Positions 44,195 through 55,985 of a stretch of 64,000 nt of DNA are shown in pieces. The notes under the pieces are model-generated. The model had not been told where the DNA came from and did not search any database. It saw only the letters and a program-made list of their open reading frames with translations. The stretch comes from Oscheius dolichura. Taxonomy: Eukaryota > Nematoda > Chromadorea > Rhabditida > Rhabditidae. Within the stretch, counting starts at the first letter, position 1. Each line of letters starts with the position of its first letter. Location: assembly GCA_932521035.1 (NCBI GenBank), contig OW051496.1:4526001-4590000 (forward strand), in the 5' to 3' direction. Position numbers and translations under genes: made by a program.

Positions 44195-44282
44195 TTACTG
44201 GACCTACGGTATCGGTGGTGAAGCGACCGCCCACTGCTAATAGGCGTACTGGGCGCGTGTAGCGATATCATCGAGGGAGTCC

Positions 44283-44831
44283 ATGCGGCTACCGATCCTT
44301 TGTCTGGCGCTATGCCAATTATCCATAACCGACAGTACCATTTGTAACCAGGTGGGTCTATTTGAAAGGATTATGCCACGGCAGGAACTGACCCCTGTTT
44401 GGTACACATTCAGTTCAAACAACACCATTATATTCCCAATGGGACAGACACTGTTCGAAGAAAACTTGGAATACCGTAAACTGGAGGATGCGAGAGACTC
44501 AGCTGCGGCTTTTCTCAACCTCATCACTTTTAAACGCAAAATTTGCTTTGACGTGTCCTCCGGGAGATGCTAATCGCAGAAAAAAAACCAGATATTGTTG
44601 TGGCACTTTCTTGGGGAGTTTGTTGGCTATAAAACGGGGCACGGGCAGACCAATCTGGACCGAGAGGGTCGCGACACTTTCCTATTTGAGTACTGGGTTA
44701 TTGTGTGCATGTGCCGACTTCCCCTGCACATTAACAAGGGGAAACGGGTATCCATGAAGTTGAGGGAGGAGAACAAAAGAAGGCTCCAGTTGGCAAATGG
44801 CTTTACGAGGAGGCCCTTCCGTGTTTTATAG
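44283..44831 (+). CDS. putative secreted protein, two exons
   Basis: Exon 1 starts with a signal peptide (MRLPILCLALCQLSITDS) and reads QELTPVWYTFSSNNTIIF and MGQTLFEENLEYRKLED. The frame stops in the genome near 44573. A 26-base GT...AG intron (about 44553-44579) joins it in phase 0 to the next open stretch (FLGEFVGYKTGHGQTN, EYWVIVCMCRLPLHINKGKR), which ends at 44829-44831. It contains NNT and several Cys, as expected for a secreted protein. It may instead be the 5' part of the membrane-protein gene at 44975-46400. No family is recognised. Confidence 0.4.
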
Positions 44832-44974
44832 CCAAACAGACGTTTCGGCCCCTTTCATCCCGCTTTTCTTTTGCTCATCCCGCTAATTTAATGCCCTGTC
44901 CTGTCAGGAGTCATTTAAAAGAGAAGCTAAACAATAGGGAGAGCTAGCTGATACCGGGCCGGGGTCGACCTCCG

Positions 44975-46400
44975 ATGGCCCTCGTAAAATGGCCGATACG
45001 CGGTGTTTATAGCCCTTTTCGGCTGTCTTCTCGGAATTGGGAGACTCTTTTTCAGAAGACCGCCTACGAGTGTCCGTGCGACGAGTGCCTCGACTACACA
45101 CAGTCCCACGACTCCGTCGACTGGCTCCACATCCACCTGACCGACTGTCCGCCGTCCTCCCTGAACGAGACGACATTCCGGAAGAAGGTGGCCAGCTGGA
45201 TAAATGAGGGTACGTCTTACACTTTCGTCCTCCCCAAATAAGCTGCCATCTTCCCCTGTAATTTACAGAGTGCGGCGCCGCCTTGGACTGCCATCTGAAC
45301 CGGGGGCTCGAAGAGAACAACATCGTCATCGGGGACTATTCCTGTCCCCGGAAGCAGATCGCCCTCCTCGTGCTGAGGAATGCCTCGGCTCCGATCATGC
45401 TGGGTGGGTTCTAATTATCCCGAATTATCTGGGACGATTCTCATGGATGGCCGGGTAATTTGTCGTCGGTATACAAAGCGACTAGATCGTATCTGTCTCC
45501 CTGTTACCTGAGAGTGACCTCCCCCTCTCCGCCTCCCCGACGGCGCCCTACCTGTCATAAATTTAGACATCGGCCAGATGTGCTCCGACGAAAAAACCTC
45601 TATTAGAGGAGGACACACTGAATAGGCGCGAGAGTTTACGAGCTTCAAAAAAAGACGATTCCCGGCCATTTCTATTATTAGACCGGGGGAGAGGGTAATT
45701 ATAACTATAAATAGTCTGGGAATGCTAACGAGAGAGACACCTGAACACGGGAGGGCGACGACTGATTAGCATCACAAGTTACGCAGGGAACGGCTTCATT
45801 ATGCATTTATGAGACTTGGAAAAGGGAAAGGGAAGGACCCTCCTGCGAACATTCAATTTACTTCTCGTTCTTCAAAAGTCCGTCCTCCCCCAAAAATCTT
45901 TGATGGTCGCATCATGTCCCCCATCGCCCTGGGCACTTCCCTAACTCCTTCCCAGTTTCTAGACAACACCTGCAATCTCTTTTCAGAGAATGTCGTCCCG
46001 GCCTCGACGGTCGGCCTCGTCCTCCAGTCCCGCGAGCATCTGATCTCCTTCCTCCTCCATTCGGAACTTCTCGAAGTGGCCATAGAGAGGAGGATCGGAG
46101 GTGAGTCCCTCTTCATCAACCCACCGTACTCCCTTTTTAAGGCGTCTCCCCTCTTCGAAAACGGTCGCTCAAGTTCTGGATGGTGTTGTTCACCGCGCTC
46201 TTCGTTCTCTTCCTCGTCGTCCTCGGCCTGTGTGTCTACTTCTCCCAGATCTACATCAACTGGAGGAGGATAGTCAAAGGAAAGTGGCAGAGCAAGGAGT
46301 ATTCCAAGGTTAGTCCCTGTCCTACTCAAAATAGGAGGATGTTCAGGTGCCTAATGTGAGGTATAGCCTGGATGAGATCACCTCGCAGGGACACATTTGA
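44975..46400 (+). CDS. type I single-pass membrane protein of unknown family
   Basis: Exons splice into a Cys-containing outer domain followed by one membrane helix. The outer part has TAYECPCDECLDYTQ, SVDWLHIHLTDCPPSSLNET and ECGAALDCHLNRGLEENN. Then come VVPASTVGLVLQSREHLISF and the helix WMVLFTALFVLFLVVLGLCV (about 46175-46235) with a short basic inner tail, ending SLDEITSQGHI and a stop at 46400. Introns are about 40-55 bases except one of about 570 (45405-45990). The start at 44975 is weak, because a TTTTTCAG acceptor near 45057 could instead receive an upstream exon with a signal peptide. It converges with the Srt-type receptor gene, 85 bases away. Confidence 0.5.
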
Positions 46401-46485
46401 TTGGGGCCCATTGAGGTGGACGAGCGGGAAGGAAACGAGCTTTCACAGTCAGGTTCAACGATGTATGTACAAAGTAATAAAGATT

Positions 46486-47907
46486 CTATCCGTGGCGGGA
46501 GACGGAACTGCGAACGGTGCTCGAGATACTCCCCTGGGGCACGACCGACAGTACCCCGATGGACGACGCCCTTCGGATGCCGAGGTAGTTCGACACATCT
46601 GCTCGGATCCTCCTGTAAATGGGGTGGATGGGGGAAGGGGGGAGCTGGCCTTACGGGCTGATGGTCACGTGGAGCACGGGGCTGATGGCATTCCAAAACA
46701 TCCAGACGAAGTGGCCGAGGAACGTCTCGAAGGGCGAGTCGCCTAGGAACCAGTACTCCCAGAGCAGGAAACAGAGAACATGGAAGGCTCCGAGGGACAG
46801 CACCTAGAACACTATTTATTTAATTGGATTACGGTAAGAGGCGAGTGGAGGCCGAGGCTGTCAAAGCAAGATGTTACCTGGATGGTGAGGTACATCTCTT
46901 TCTTGCTCAAGATCGCGTGTCTCTGAAATTACAAAGACAGTCTGGGGAACAGGAGAACTTACAAAGTAGATGAAGGTGAAGATGGAGCCGTAGCAGATGA
47001 TGGAACAGACGACCTCGACCAGGACAAGACGGTTGCTGACGGTTCGGATGAGATACGAAAGAGGACGGCCATCCTAAGTGGATGTGTGGGAAGGGGCCGT
47101 TTCAAAAGGGAGTTGGGACTTGTCTACAGTATCCCAAAGAACATCAAAAAAGTAAAACCCCTTGAATAACCTGATCTTCCCACCCCCAGATCAAACGGTT
47201 TTTGACCCACCTCATAGTGCCAGGTATAGAGGGGGACGACATAGATTTCTCTGCTCAACGGGGACATGTTGATGCCGAAGAAGAAGAGGAAACAACACCA
47301 GCAGAGGCCGATGTAGACCTGAAGTGGACAATGCCCAAGGCGAGGAGGCTGGGGGATACATTTGTCAGGGATTTAGAGAATATCCTCTCGGAGGAGAAGG
47401 CGAAGATGATGCTGATGAATCGGTTGATATTGAGGAGGATGGACAAGACGAGCATTGTGCACCAGGCGCCGTTCATGATCGCCCCGATAATCTGTAACAC
47501 ACATTTGGGTTACGGTAGAGGTCGCTTCCCTACCATTTCCAGGATGCCGTAGTGTTCATCGGAGAGGAGAATATAGACCCCGGCCGAGAAGTGGACTCCC
47601 AGCTGGATGATGTCGACTACCCCGATGTGTACCATCAGTCGGTACGCCGTGAATTTCTTGTAGTCGGAATCTTTTCGGATAGCCTGAATCGGGGAGAATA
47701 TAAGGGGGAAGGGAGGAGGAACCAGGAGGACGACGGTGTAGAATATCATGAAGAAGAGGGAAAAGGCGAAGATGAACACGGCGAGGGGCAGCTGTCTCCC
47801 GAAGAATTCCTCCTTCGTCAGGGGGATATTCGAGATGTTTCCTACAGTAACCCGTTGTTTTGAGACGAATCGGGGCTGTCCTCACCTACGCCCACCAGCT
47901 CGATCAT
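46486..47907 (-). CDS. nematode seven-helix chemoreceptor, Srt-like class
   Basis: Eight exons give about 330 residues with seven hydrophobic segments. The start MIELVGVGNISNIPL has an N-glycosylation site in the outer N-terminus. TM1 is PLAVFIFAFSLFFMIFYTVVLL. YKKFTAYRLMVHIGVVDIIQ leads through TM2, in the pattern of the Srt family (YRxMxHxGxxDxxQL). TM3 ends LLNINRF, TM4 is VYIGLCWCCFLFFFGIN, TM5 follows NRLVLVEVVCSIICYG, and TM7 ends WNAISPVLHVTISPRIR. The Ser-rich tail stops at 46486. Such receptors are expressed in nematode sensory neurons. Introns are 38-50 bases, except one of about 130 near 47072-47209. Confidence 0.8.
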
Positions 47908-48839
47908 TCCGGTAGGGCTCGAAGGATCGACGTCAGGTCTAAATATCGGTAGGTGGCACGTGATTTGGGTGAAAGGAAGAGTGAGAAAAGGGAGAATCAA
48001 CTTCGAAATGACTCAAATCAAGGCTCGTTAGGGGAATTCTCCTGTTTCGAAACAGATCAGTTAGACGAGAGCAAAGATGACCGTCGACTCCTGCTACGAT
48101 CCTCACGGCATTTCGGATCTTCTCACAGAGGGTGCACACAGTTCCGGCGGAACGGAATACGCGACGAGGACAGTGGCGGCGACAGCGGCTGCCACAATGG
48201 ACCCGTTGATTCCACCACGTTTTTTATGTTTTTTATTCTCCTATCCTGTCTATGCAGCTCATTAGGAAAGCGAAAGTTATTTCCTTGTTCTCGTTCATTT
48301 TATTAGAGGCCACTATTGAGAGAAAGAAAGGAAACAAATGATCAAGTGAGTAAATAACGGTTTGATGTGTAGGTGAGAAGGATATCAAATGAATTTAAAT
48401 GAATATTAAATGAAAAAAACGGAAGTAGATATATTTTTCGCTGTCAGACGTCTAATAGGGAGATGTATACCTGTATGACACGGCTAATGGGATGACGGCA
48501 GATGTCTAAAGAGCAAAAAATGCAGAAATTGCAGGCTAGAATAAAAGGAGGAAGAGGAAGTTTGAGACGAGACGGGCAGCAGGAAGTTAACTTTTGTACC
48601 TTACTCCTAAAAAGAGCGGTTACGCACAACAGACGAGAAATCAGGATGAATTGAGCTAATTGTGAGAGGAAGGTCGAGAATCGAGAAACGTCGGTTCAGC
48701 CTGGTGGATTTTTAATTTGCAAGAGTTCTACTGTAAGGAACGGTTAAGAAAGATTAGTGTTAGCTCACTTCAATCCTTACATCTACTCATAGCTGGTCGG
48801 TTCATTTGCTAGTCTCAAAAGCGGACTATTTCAGACCAA
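47908..48839. other. interval with no convincing gene
   Basis: This is the upstream side of the receptor gene and the upstream side of the lipid-anchored protein gene. Composition shifts from mixed to AT-rich at about 48300. Short ORFs on both strands lack protein-like features. Confidence 0.45.
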
Positions 48840-49127
48840 ATGGGTTGCAAGCCGAGCAAAACTACCAAAGAAATGGATACCGGCAAGGCCATGGCAAGAT
48901 TTGAACTTCTTCGAAGTCTTTGCAGTAATGTTAGTACGGTGGAGAAGAAAGACGAAGCGAAAGATGTGTCTCCTCCTCTCTCGTCCAAAGAATATCCAGC
49001 TGACATCGAAATGTACCGGCGCAAAATGGAGAAGAAGAAAGAGAAGAATCGAGAATTATTTCAGCCGGAGGACAACACACTTTTCGAAATCTCCACCCGT
49101 ATCAAAGAGCAGAACTTCGACGAATAA
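48840..49127 (+). CDS. small acylated protein with MGCxxS N-terminus, unknown family
   Basis: A single-exon ORF of 95 codons starts MGCKPSKTTKEMDTG. Gly2 with Ser6 fits N-myristoylation, and Cys3 fits palmitoylation, so the product is likely held on a membrane face. The rest is charged and helical (KEYPADIEMYRRKMEKKKEK), with no hydrophobic segment. AATAAA-like sequence follows the stop closely (about 49126-49131). It converges with the xylosyltransferase gene, whose stop lies 76 bases away. No family is recognised. Confidence 0.7.
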   Translation: MGCKPSKTTKEMDTGKAMARFELLRSLCSNVSTVEKKDEAKDVSPPLSSKEYPADIEMYRRKMEKKKEKNRELFQPEDNTLFEISTRIKEQNFDE

Positions 49128-49202
49128 AATATTAACACTTCCTTCAAGCATTTATTTAAAAAAATATATAGCAAAGTATAAAATTAGAAAAGTAAAACAT
49201 GA

Positions 49203-52186
49203 TCAAGATTGCATAACATCAATTTTGGGGTCGGGATAAAAAGTACTCCAATTCTTTGTTTCACATTCAGTATCTATACAACTATCTACAACAGAAAAAA
49301 ACATTTCGGCCATACGAAAATGGGAACTGGGATCATAAGTACTGAAAACTGGAAAAAATATTTCGGCCAAAGTTTGTGCTCCTATGCCTCTATGCACACG
49401 AACCTTCCATACGCCTGATTTCCTCTGCCAGCTATCAAGACTAGATAAGTCTAATGAAGAAAATTGTTTTCCATAAATGGAATTATAAGGTTTCACATTC
49501 TGTTGAAAGTCAAATTTCTCGACAATTAGGAGATGATAAACCTGTATTGCGACTTCCATCCCTTCACTATTGAACCAAGAATACATAACATGAGGACTGG
49601 TTTTATCTACCATATTTCCCGTTTTGATGGCATGGAGACTACTCCAGCGGAGTGCTGCTGTTGGGGTACCATTCTAATTAATTTTATTTTAAAGGAAAAT
49701 CTACAAAACCTAACCATATTTACATAGGATATTGGATCGCGGAAGATTTCCTCTTTATAATCAATATTAACTCCAAACTGAACAGCATTCAATAAATATC
49801 CATCAATAGTTGCATTGGGAAAGATTTGGTACCTGTTCTTACGGTCGACTAAAAGTTGGATTGTATTCAAATCTGTCTAAAACATTAATGCATCATCACA
49901 CTAATTCACTGACTTTTATGGTAAACACAATGCGTGAAAGTGATGTAGAATTTGCTTTAAAAATGTATATGCTGTCTAACTGGCCGTTTTGGGAGCTATT
50001 GAGCATACTCAATAGATTTCCAGCAAGAAGTTCCAGATGTGACGCTAAATAACTGATTCTATTGAAATTAAATTAGAAGTGGAAATCGAACGACTTCAAG
50101 ACGGTCCAAAACAAAATATCCGGGACAAATGGAAAACAAATGGTGAAAATTCTCTGAAGAAATGGTCAGGTTACCTGGTCCATCGACGCTTCTTTTATAG
50201 AAATTCGTAAACGCTGAATTAAATGACGCGTGCTCATCACGTATTTGTTCAGGTCTAAAAAAAGCTTAATTATAAGGCCACGTAATACCTAAAACGTAGC
50301 ACCTGCTTTTCAACAAAAGAAATTGCATCAATATCCACAATGCTATCGAACTTTCTAGCAAAATAATATGATTTACTGATTGCATTCTATAAGCTTTGAA
50401 TATAACATTGTAGTTTTAAAAGCTCACATCTAGCTCCAATGATGTCTTACTTAGCCCTTTTATAGCTAATGGCGAACAGCCGCACCAGTCTACAACGTTC
50501 TTTAAACTTTCGCACCTGCAGCCTTGTTTTCTGTTCCAATTTGTGAATTTTAAGTTCCCATTGATAATGGTATCACAGAAATGAGAATTCCGAGCAAGCT
50601 AAAAAAGCAGGTAAAGAAAGAGAATGTATACCGTATGATAAAAGCTTTCCAGAGGCAGTAAAACATTGGTAAAAAATCTTCTTAGATTACGTGGGAGATG
50701 CTCGTTAGAAACAGAGTATTTAGCAAAATCCTTATGAAGCACTAGCCAGTCCGAGCCTCCGTCAATCCGAATATTTTTTGGAAGCTCTTCTCGTGAGCCG
50801 ATTCTCCACATATGCTCGTCGCATTCCACAAAGAAATGATCAAACCCTTGTTTGACAATAAATTGTGCTGTATTGTAGTTGTGCGATGCTAAATAAGTCT
50901 TGCCTCGATTTCTAAACATAGTATATTTCAAAGGAACTCAAACTCACGTCTGCAACTGTGCTTCTAATTCCTCCATGGAAAGGATTGGAAAATCGCTTTC
51001 TGATAAATTTATTAAATAATCCCATTTGGAGAATTTTTCCATAGTTAATGATTGTGCTATAGCATCTATACAAGGCGGTTAATATTAAAAAAAAGGCTAA
51101 CCTAGATACATTTGTAACAGTGAAGCTCCTCCCCAAATAGTACTGTAATTGTCTGCAAGTACATGCAGATTAGGCAGTAGGGTTGCAAGTTTTTCCATTT
51201 CTACAAACGAAATCGTAAAAATGAAGAATATACCCTGCTTCATATATTGTTGTCTTTTATCAATATGGACAATATACAAATGTTTCGGAGAATAAATTGC
51301 TCTAATAAGCCTCTTTACCTATATTCTTACATATAGAAACATAAAAATAAGTATTACTTGACGATCATTTCGTCCATTAAGCTGAAGTAAAAATAATATT
51401 TTAACAGGGTCGCCGTTATCAGATATATTTGTTGAATTGACATAAAGTTGCTTATGTTGCATTAAAATACCTATAAAGTGAATAGTTTCATTAGAATGCT
51501 TACCAGTTAGACCAGTGTGGTAGACCATAAGGCACCGCCTTTGAACACAATTTTCTTGAGCATCCAACAGGCATCTTTCTTCACACGTGTAATTATTTGT
51601 AGCTTCGGCGCTTTCTATGTTATTGCCACACAAGCAATTTGCACCATCATATGCTACAAATACTGGTAGAACATATTAAATGTCTTACCGTAATAAAGAA
51701 ACCCTGGGCGATAACATAGCGCTTGACAAACATTACCACCTACGCCCTTATACAGAGCTCCTTGTAATGCACGCTTATGAGGAGTATCCGCGTAACACCC
51801 ACTGTATTTATTGATCAAAGATGTATCTAAAAATAAATGATATTATAAAATAAACGTACTGTGATAGGGGCATGTACTTTCTGGAAAATTTAATAATGAC
51901 TGCTTCCGCAAACATAAAGCTTCTTTGATCTTAGGTAGACCCTTAGTGGAATATAAGATTTAACATACCTTCGCACGGCACTCGTCACTTCTTACCCTTG
52001 ATAGCGCCGATCCGGCTTCTTTCGTCTCTTCACACTAAAAGTTTCTACACAACTTAAAGACCCCCATACCTCATATCGATAACTGGGAAAACATGTCTTT
52101 ACAGCCACTGGAAAAATATATGAGCAGGCAGCACATAAGACTGCGAATAAAACGAGCATTCGTAAGCTGAGCCTTCTACTATACAT
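49203..52186 (-). CDS. peptide O-xylosyltransferase (SQV-6/XYLT type)
   Basis: This Golgi enzyme transfers the first xylose of glycosaminoglycan chains to proteoglycan serines. The order is: a short inner tail and signal-anchor helix (LRMLVLFAVLCAACSYIFPV) after the start at 52186; a WSC-type Cys domain (CLCGNNIESAEATNNYTCEE, about 51580-51640); and the GT14 catalytic domain. The last has LYIVHIDKRQQYMKQG, NYSTIWGGASLLQMYL, WDYLINLSESDFPI and FVECDEHMWRIGSREELPKN. DGGSDWLVLHKDF and LLPLESFYHT complete the active-site region. The C-terminal xylosyltransferase domain ends near PDPKIDVMQS with the stop at 49203. Introns are 35-60 bases. The length and domain order match animal XYLT, the counterpart of C. 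elegans SQV-6. Confidence 0.92.
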
Positions 52187-52361
52187 CTAGAAAGAATAAA
52201 CCAAATTTTTATATAAAAGAAACATGCTTGGTTCAAACATCGTCCCAAACGATAATATAACAAAGGGTTCGCTTATAAAATTTTATTTGACAATGTGTAA
52301 GATGTAAAAAATATATACAAGCTGAGTAAGTAAAAGTAAAATTAGTCTAGACAGTAAAATA

Positions 52362-55300
52362 TTAAGCATTAACTCTCATTGTAGAAAAGGATGTGCCGCT
52401 GTACGAAAGATTCCTATTTAAGTGGTCGAAATCGCCTTGAATATCTCTTCTTCCATCACTGTCGAGCCGTGCAATATACTCGGTATACAAATCGCTTCCT
52501 CTTTCAGCATATTCATTCGCAATGAAGACTGGTGCAGGCAGAGAAACAGTAGCGGTGATGATTTGTAAACCATGTGCAAGACCATAAGTCATGCCTTCAA
52601 GTTCGTTCATAGTGAGATCCAAATCATCTACAAGCGCAGTATAGCGCGGAGTAGAAGCGGAACCCTAGAAAATATAGTCACAGATCAAATCTTCAACAAA
52701 CCTGTATCGTAGTGTGCGAGTTGAGATAGAATTGTTTCTGCGCAGGGTGAACTACATGTAGATCGCAAACGACACCGGGTGGGATATTCTGTTCGGGCAC
52801 TTTGACCCCAGTAGGAATAGTCTCCAAAAAGAACCTTAAAAATTGACAATAAAAGGTGGCAAACAAAAAATACCTCAATGGTTGATTTTTCTGAAAAACT
52901 ATGTAGACGAGCTTTACATTTACTCCTAATTGAGCAAGAGTGTCGCGCATCACTGGGATCTCCTCTATGAGAATCTAAGAAGCAAATAGGGGAATTAACT
53001 TAGTTAGCTAACGTTGGCGAAAGAGCCTTCATCAACGCCGGATCTGTACACTATCAACTGCACAGGTGTCTGGTTATTATGACATTTGCGGTAGAGGTCG
53101 ACAACCCTGCCGAGGATAGAAGGCATGACTTCAAAGAGCTAAATTATTGGATTATTGAAGACGTACGACATTGAAAAACCTCGACTTTACGACCTTCTTG
53201 GTAGACGTAATCGCCAACGAATTCATTCTGGTTAGCCTTGAAGTTAGCCGAGAAGCCAACGACAGTTGGTGGCACATTTTCACCATAAGTTCCGGCAGGC
53301 GGGTGAGTCATTCCAATGCCAAGTATTAAACGGCCAGGTGAAATCCAGTTTCTAAAATAACGTCAATTGAAGACTAAAAATAATACTTACGCTGGTTTCC
53401 CGGGCTTTGAGAACAAAGACAAGTCTATTGCATAATTAAGTCCTCCTAACTTTATGTTCGTCTTATGGACGATGTTCTCTAATGTCAGCTTTTTGCCATG
53501 TAGGGCTACATTCAAGCAGGTGGTCAACTTTAGATCTTGAATAACCATTTCCAATTCACGTTCCCACAACTTCATCTTTTCTGGAAATAATAATATACCC
53601 GAAACCGTAGCCTTGTACTTACTGTGTAAATGAGTTATGCCATCGGGAGTAATTACCAAAATAAATTTGCAATTATGACCAGCGGCGACACGGACGACTG
53701 CTTCAACACCAGACTCAGGGATGACCTAAACGAGCAGTAGAAGGTAAAAACAACTAACTCACTCTGAATTCAGCAGGCTGCAACATTGGCATTCCTTTTT
53801 CCTTCATTTTTTCGTGGAACATCACAACGAATTTGTCCAGGTTCTTTATATCATCTTCCCGTGAGGCTATCATGTAAGCAGCCCATGTTTCACATTTAGC
53901 AGGGATCAAATACTTGCCCGCTCGCCATTTGCCGCCAACAGCTGCAGACCGACCAGTACCGTACACAAGATTGACGACTGGTAGAACACGTGCATTACAC
54001 TTAAAACAGGGTTATTAGTGAAAACTAGCATCATTACGATTATGGGCTTGGGATAGACCTTAATTCCAGCCGACAGAATATACTCATTCTGAGCGTCAAA
54101 AATTTGGAGGGCTCTAGCTCCTTTCTTTATGGCATCTTTGCGAACGAGAGGAGCCACTGCACATTCCTTGGTAGTTTGCTGGCTTTGTTCAGGTGTTTGC
54201 TGAGGAATAGTCACACGCTAAACATAAGCGCATTAGGAGTTCTTTCTTGCACAAACCGTGAACGGCACCACTTTTAAACATTCCATAGGGTACATTGTAA
54301 GATTTCCTCGAATGCGAGCTACGACTAAAGGAGCATGAGGATAACTTAAAGAAAATCCATAAAAAATGCTTTACACACCAACCTAATTGCCATGTTATAC
54401 TTGCTTTCGTAATACTGCTGCACTGTCATCCTAGTCTTGGCTTCGTCTTCAAATACGTAATTGGCAGCTGTATGCTTACTGATATCGTAAATCTCTACGG
54501 TTCTTTGCCGTTCACCATAGGTAGTATAACAGCCGAGACCTAAAAACAGTTACGAATGAAGCAGAAAGTTCGGACCTTTCAAACAACTCTGGAGCTTTTT
54601 GTGGCTTTGGTCACTCACTTCCTGTCTAAAGGTTTCCTTTGTCAGCGCAATGGCTTTTTCGATGAGCATGATTTCTTCATGAAATGCAGCTTTCATTGCA
54701 TCAATTATCAAAGCGGGGTTGCAATATCCACGGCCCTTTGGCCCGTCAATTGGACGAATGCTTTTCTTGGTACCAACAAAGAGCCGCTTGCCGTCACCAA
54801 CAGTAGGAATATCTCTTGGAGTAAATCCCTCAGTAAGGGGATCAGTCATAAATGACTTTCCGTTTTCAAATACTTTATGGCGATCGCTGCAAAGAACTTA
54901 TATAACGCACAACGAACACTTACGGGTTTAAGATGGCATACTGATTAATGACGAGCTCCAAGAACTGAAAAATGGAGTGATCATTCAGGAGTAAATTTAG
55001 ATTGCCTGTGAGGCTGGCGATCGTTGATGGAGTCAGTTTAAACTAAAAAAATGATTTTAATGTCCTTGTCATAAATGGGATACCGATGCTCTTGCCGAGG
55101 GTTTAATATCGAAGCTGACGGTTGTTTGAGACAAGGACTCATCGAGGATATCGCCTAAAACGTCGAAATGCTTCCATTTATTGTCTTGTACGTCTTCGAA
55201 GAAATTCTTCTTTGAGAAGAGAAGACTCTGGCCATCGTACCAACAGGCATGGGGAAGACCGAAGAAAGACGAATACGTTTGCAGCAGATGCTGGTAGGCT

Positions 55301-55574
55301 TTGATAGCCTGGTCCTTGCGACTATTAACGACGTGACTGAAATAGACAACTGTTCTGCACAAACGTCAGCAAAAGCTAACTCCTCTTTTCTTTTCTTCGT
55401 AACGACCACCGTCTTTCCATTCTTTGATTGAAAGCAAATGTTAACGTCGTAAGCGAAAACTACGGTATCGTCGAGAACTCCAATGCCAAACGAATTTGTC
55501 AAAAGTCGAACAGGTTGCCCCAGATCTCCAGGGGTTGTATTGAGGGCAGTAACAGGAACGGGCTCTTCCGGCAT
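52362..55574 (-). CDS. Argonaute of the nematode secondary (WAGO-like) group, slicer residues lost
   Basis: This small-RNA-binding silencing protein starts MPEEPVPVTALNTTPGDLGQ at 55574, with TTTTTTTCAG 10 bases upstream. The PAZ region ends YESKYNMAIRYPHAPLV ... MYPMECLKVVPF. The linker IPQQTPEQSQQTTKECA is typical. The PIWI domain includes LILGIGMTHPPAG, VYRSGVDEGSF, PPGVVCDLHVVHPAQKQFYL and LNSHTTIQGSASTPRYTALV. Catalytic Asp, Asp and His of the DEDH tetrad appear as Gly (GIGMTHP), Ser (YRSGV) and Thr (PRYTALV), so it cannot cut RNA. The phrase SLPAPVFIANEYAERG near the end is like that of nematode SAGO/WAGO proteins, which act with secondary 22G-type small RNAs. About twelve exons have introns of 35-60 bases. 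Stop at 52362. Confidence 0.9.
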
Positions 55575-55985
55575 GGGAATCTTTCTGAAAAAAACTGAAT
55601 TGTAATTCAAAGGGATAAAGGCTGCAAATGAGTAAACCCCTAGAGCTCGCGGGAACAAATTCCACAACAGCAGCAGACGAACTCAAAAAGCGAACGAGAC
55701 TTGTGGCCTAAAAACAAAACAAGGTCAAAGTGTCCTGGACCTGATGTTGCCTGTGCCTGAAGGCTCGCCCGGGAATGGAACTGTTGTCCGATTATTCACG
55801 TTATTCACGTTAGAATAACAGAACTCTTCTTTTGCATCACCAATTACAACACAATTAGGATCAGCGGCTTTCAATGGTTCAAAATAAGAAGAAACCCCTA
55901 TAGTTCTTTTCCAAAAAATAGGGATACAGTAATCAGGCTTTTCTTGAAAATCAGGCAAAATTTGCGATTCACAGCTCGCCGTTGA
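55575..55985. other. upstream region of the Argonaute gene
   Basis: A minus-strand ORF (55725-56033) lies here, but joining it to the Argonaute by the available splice sites introduces a stop, so I do not count it as a gene. The region should contain the Argonaute promoter and that of the divergent broken gene at 55986. Confidence 0.4.

Noticed and set aside
44237-44539. Minus-strand ORF of 100 codons
   Set aside because: It overlaps the signal-peptide exon on the plus strand, has no clear splice partner and reads less like a protein.
36743-48700. Complete Maverick element around the polymerase-like gene
   Set aside because: I looked for capsid, integrase, ATPase and protease frames and for long terminal inverted repeats on both sides. 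The flanks hold ordinary host genes (spectrin, a small mitochondrial-type protein, a chemoreceptor).
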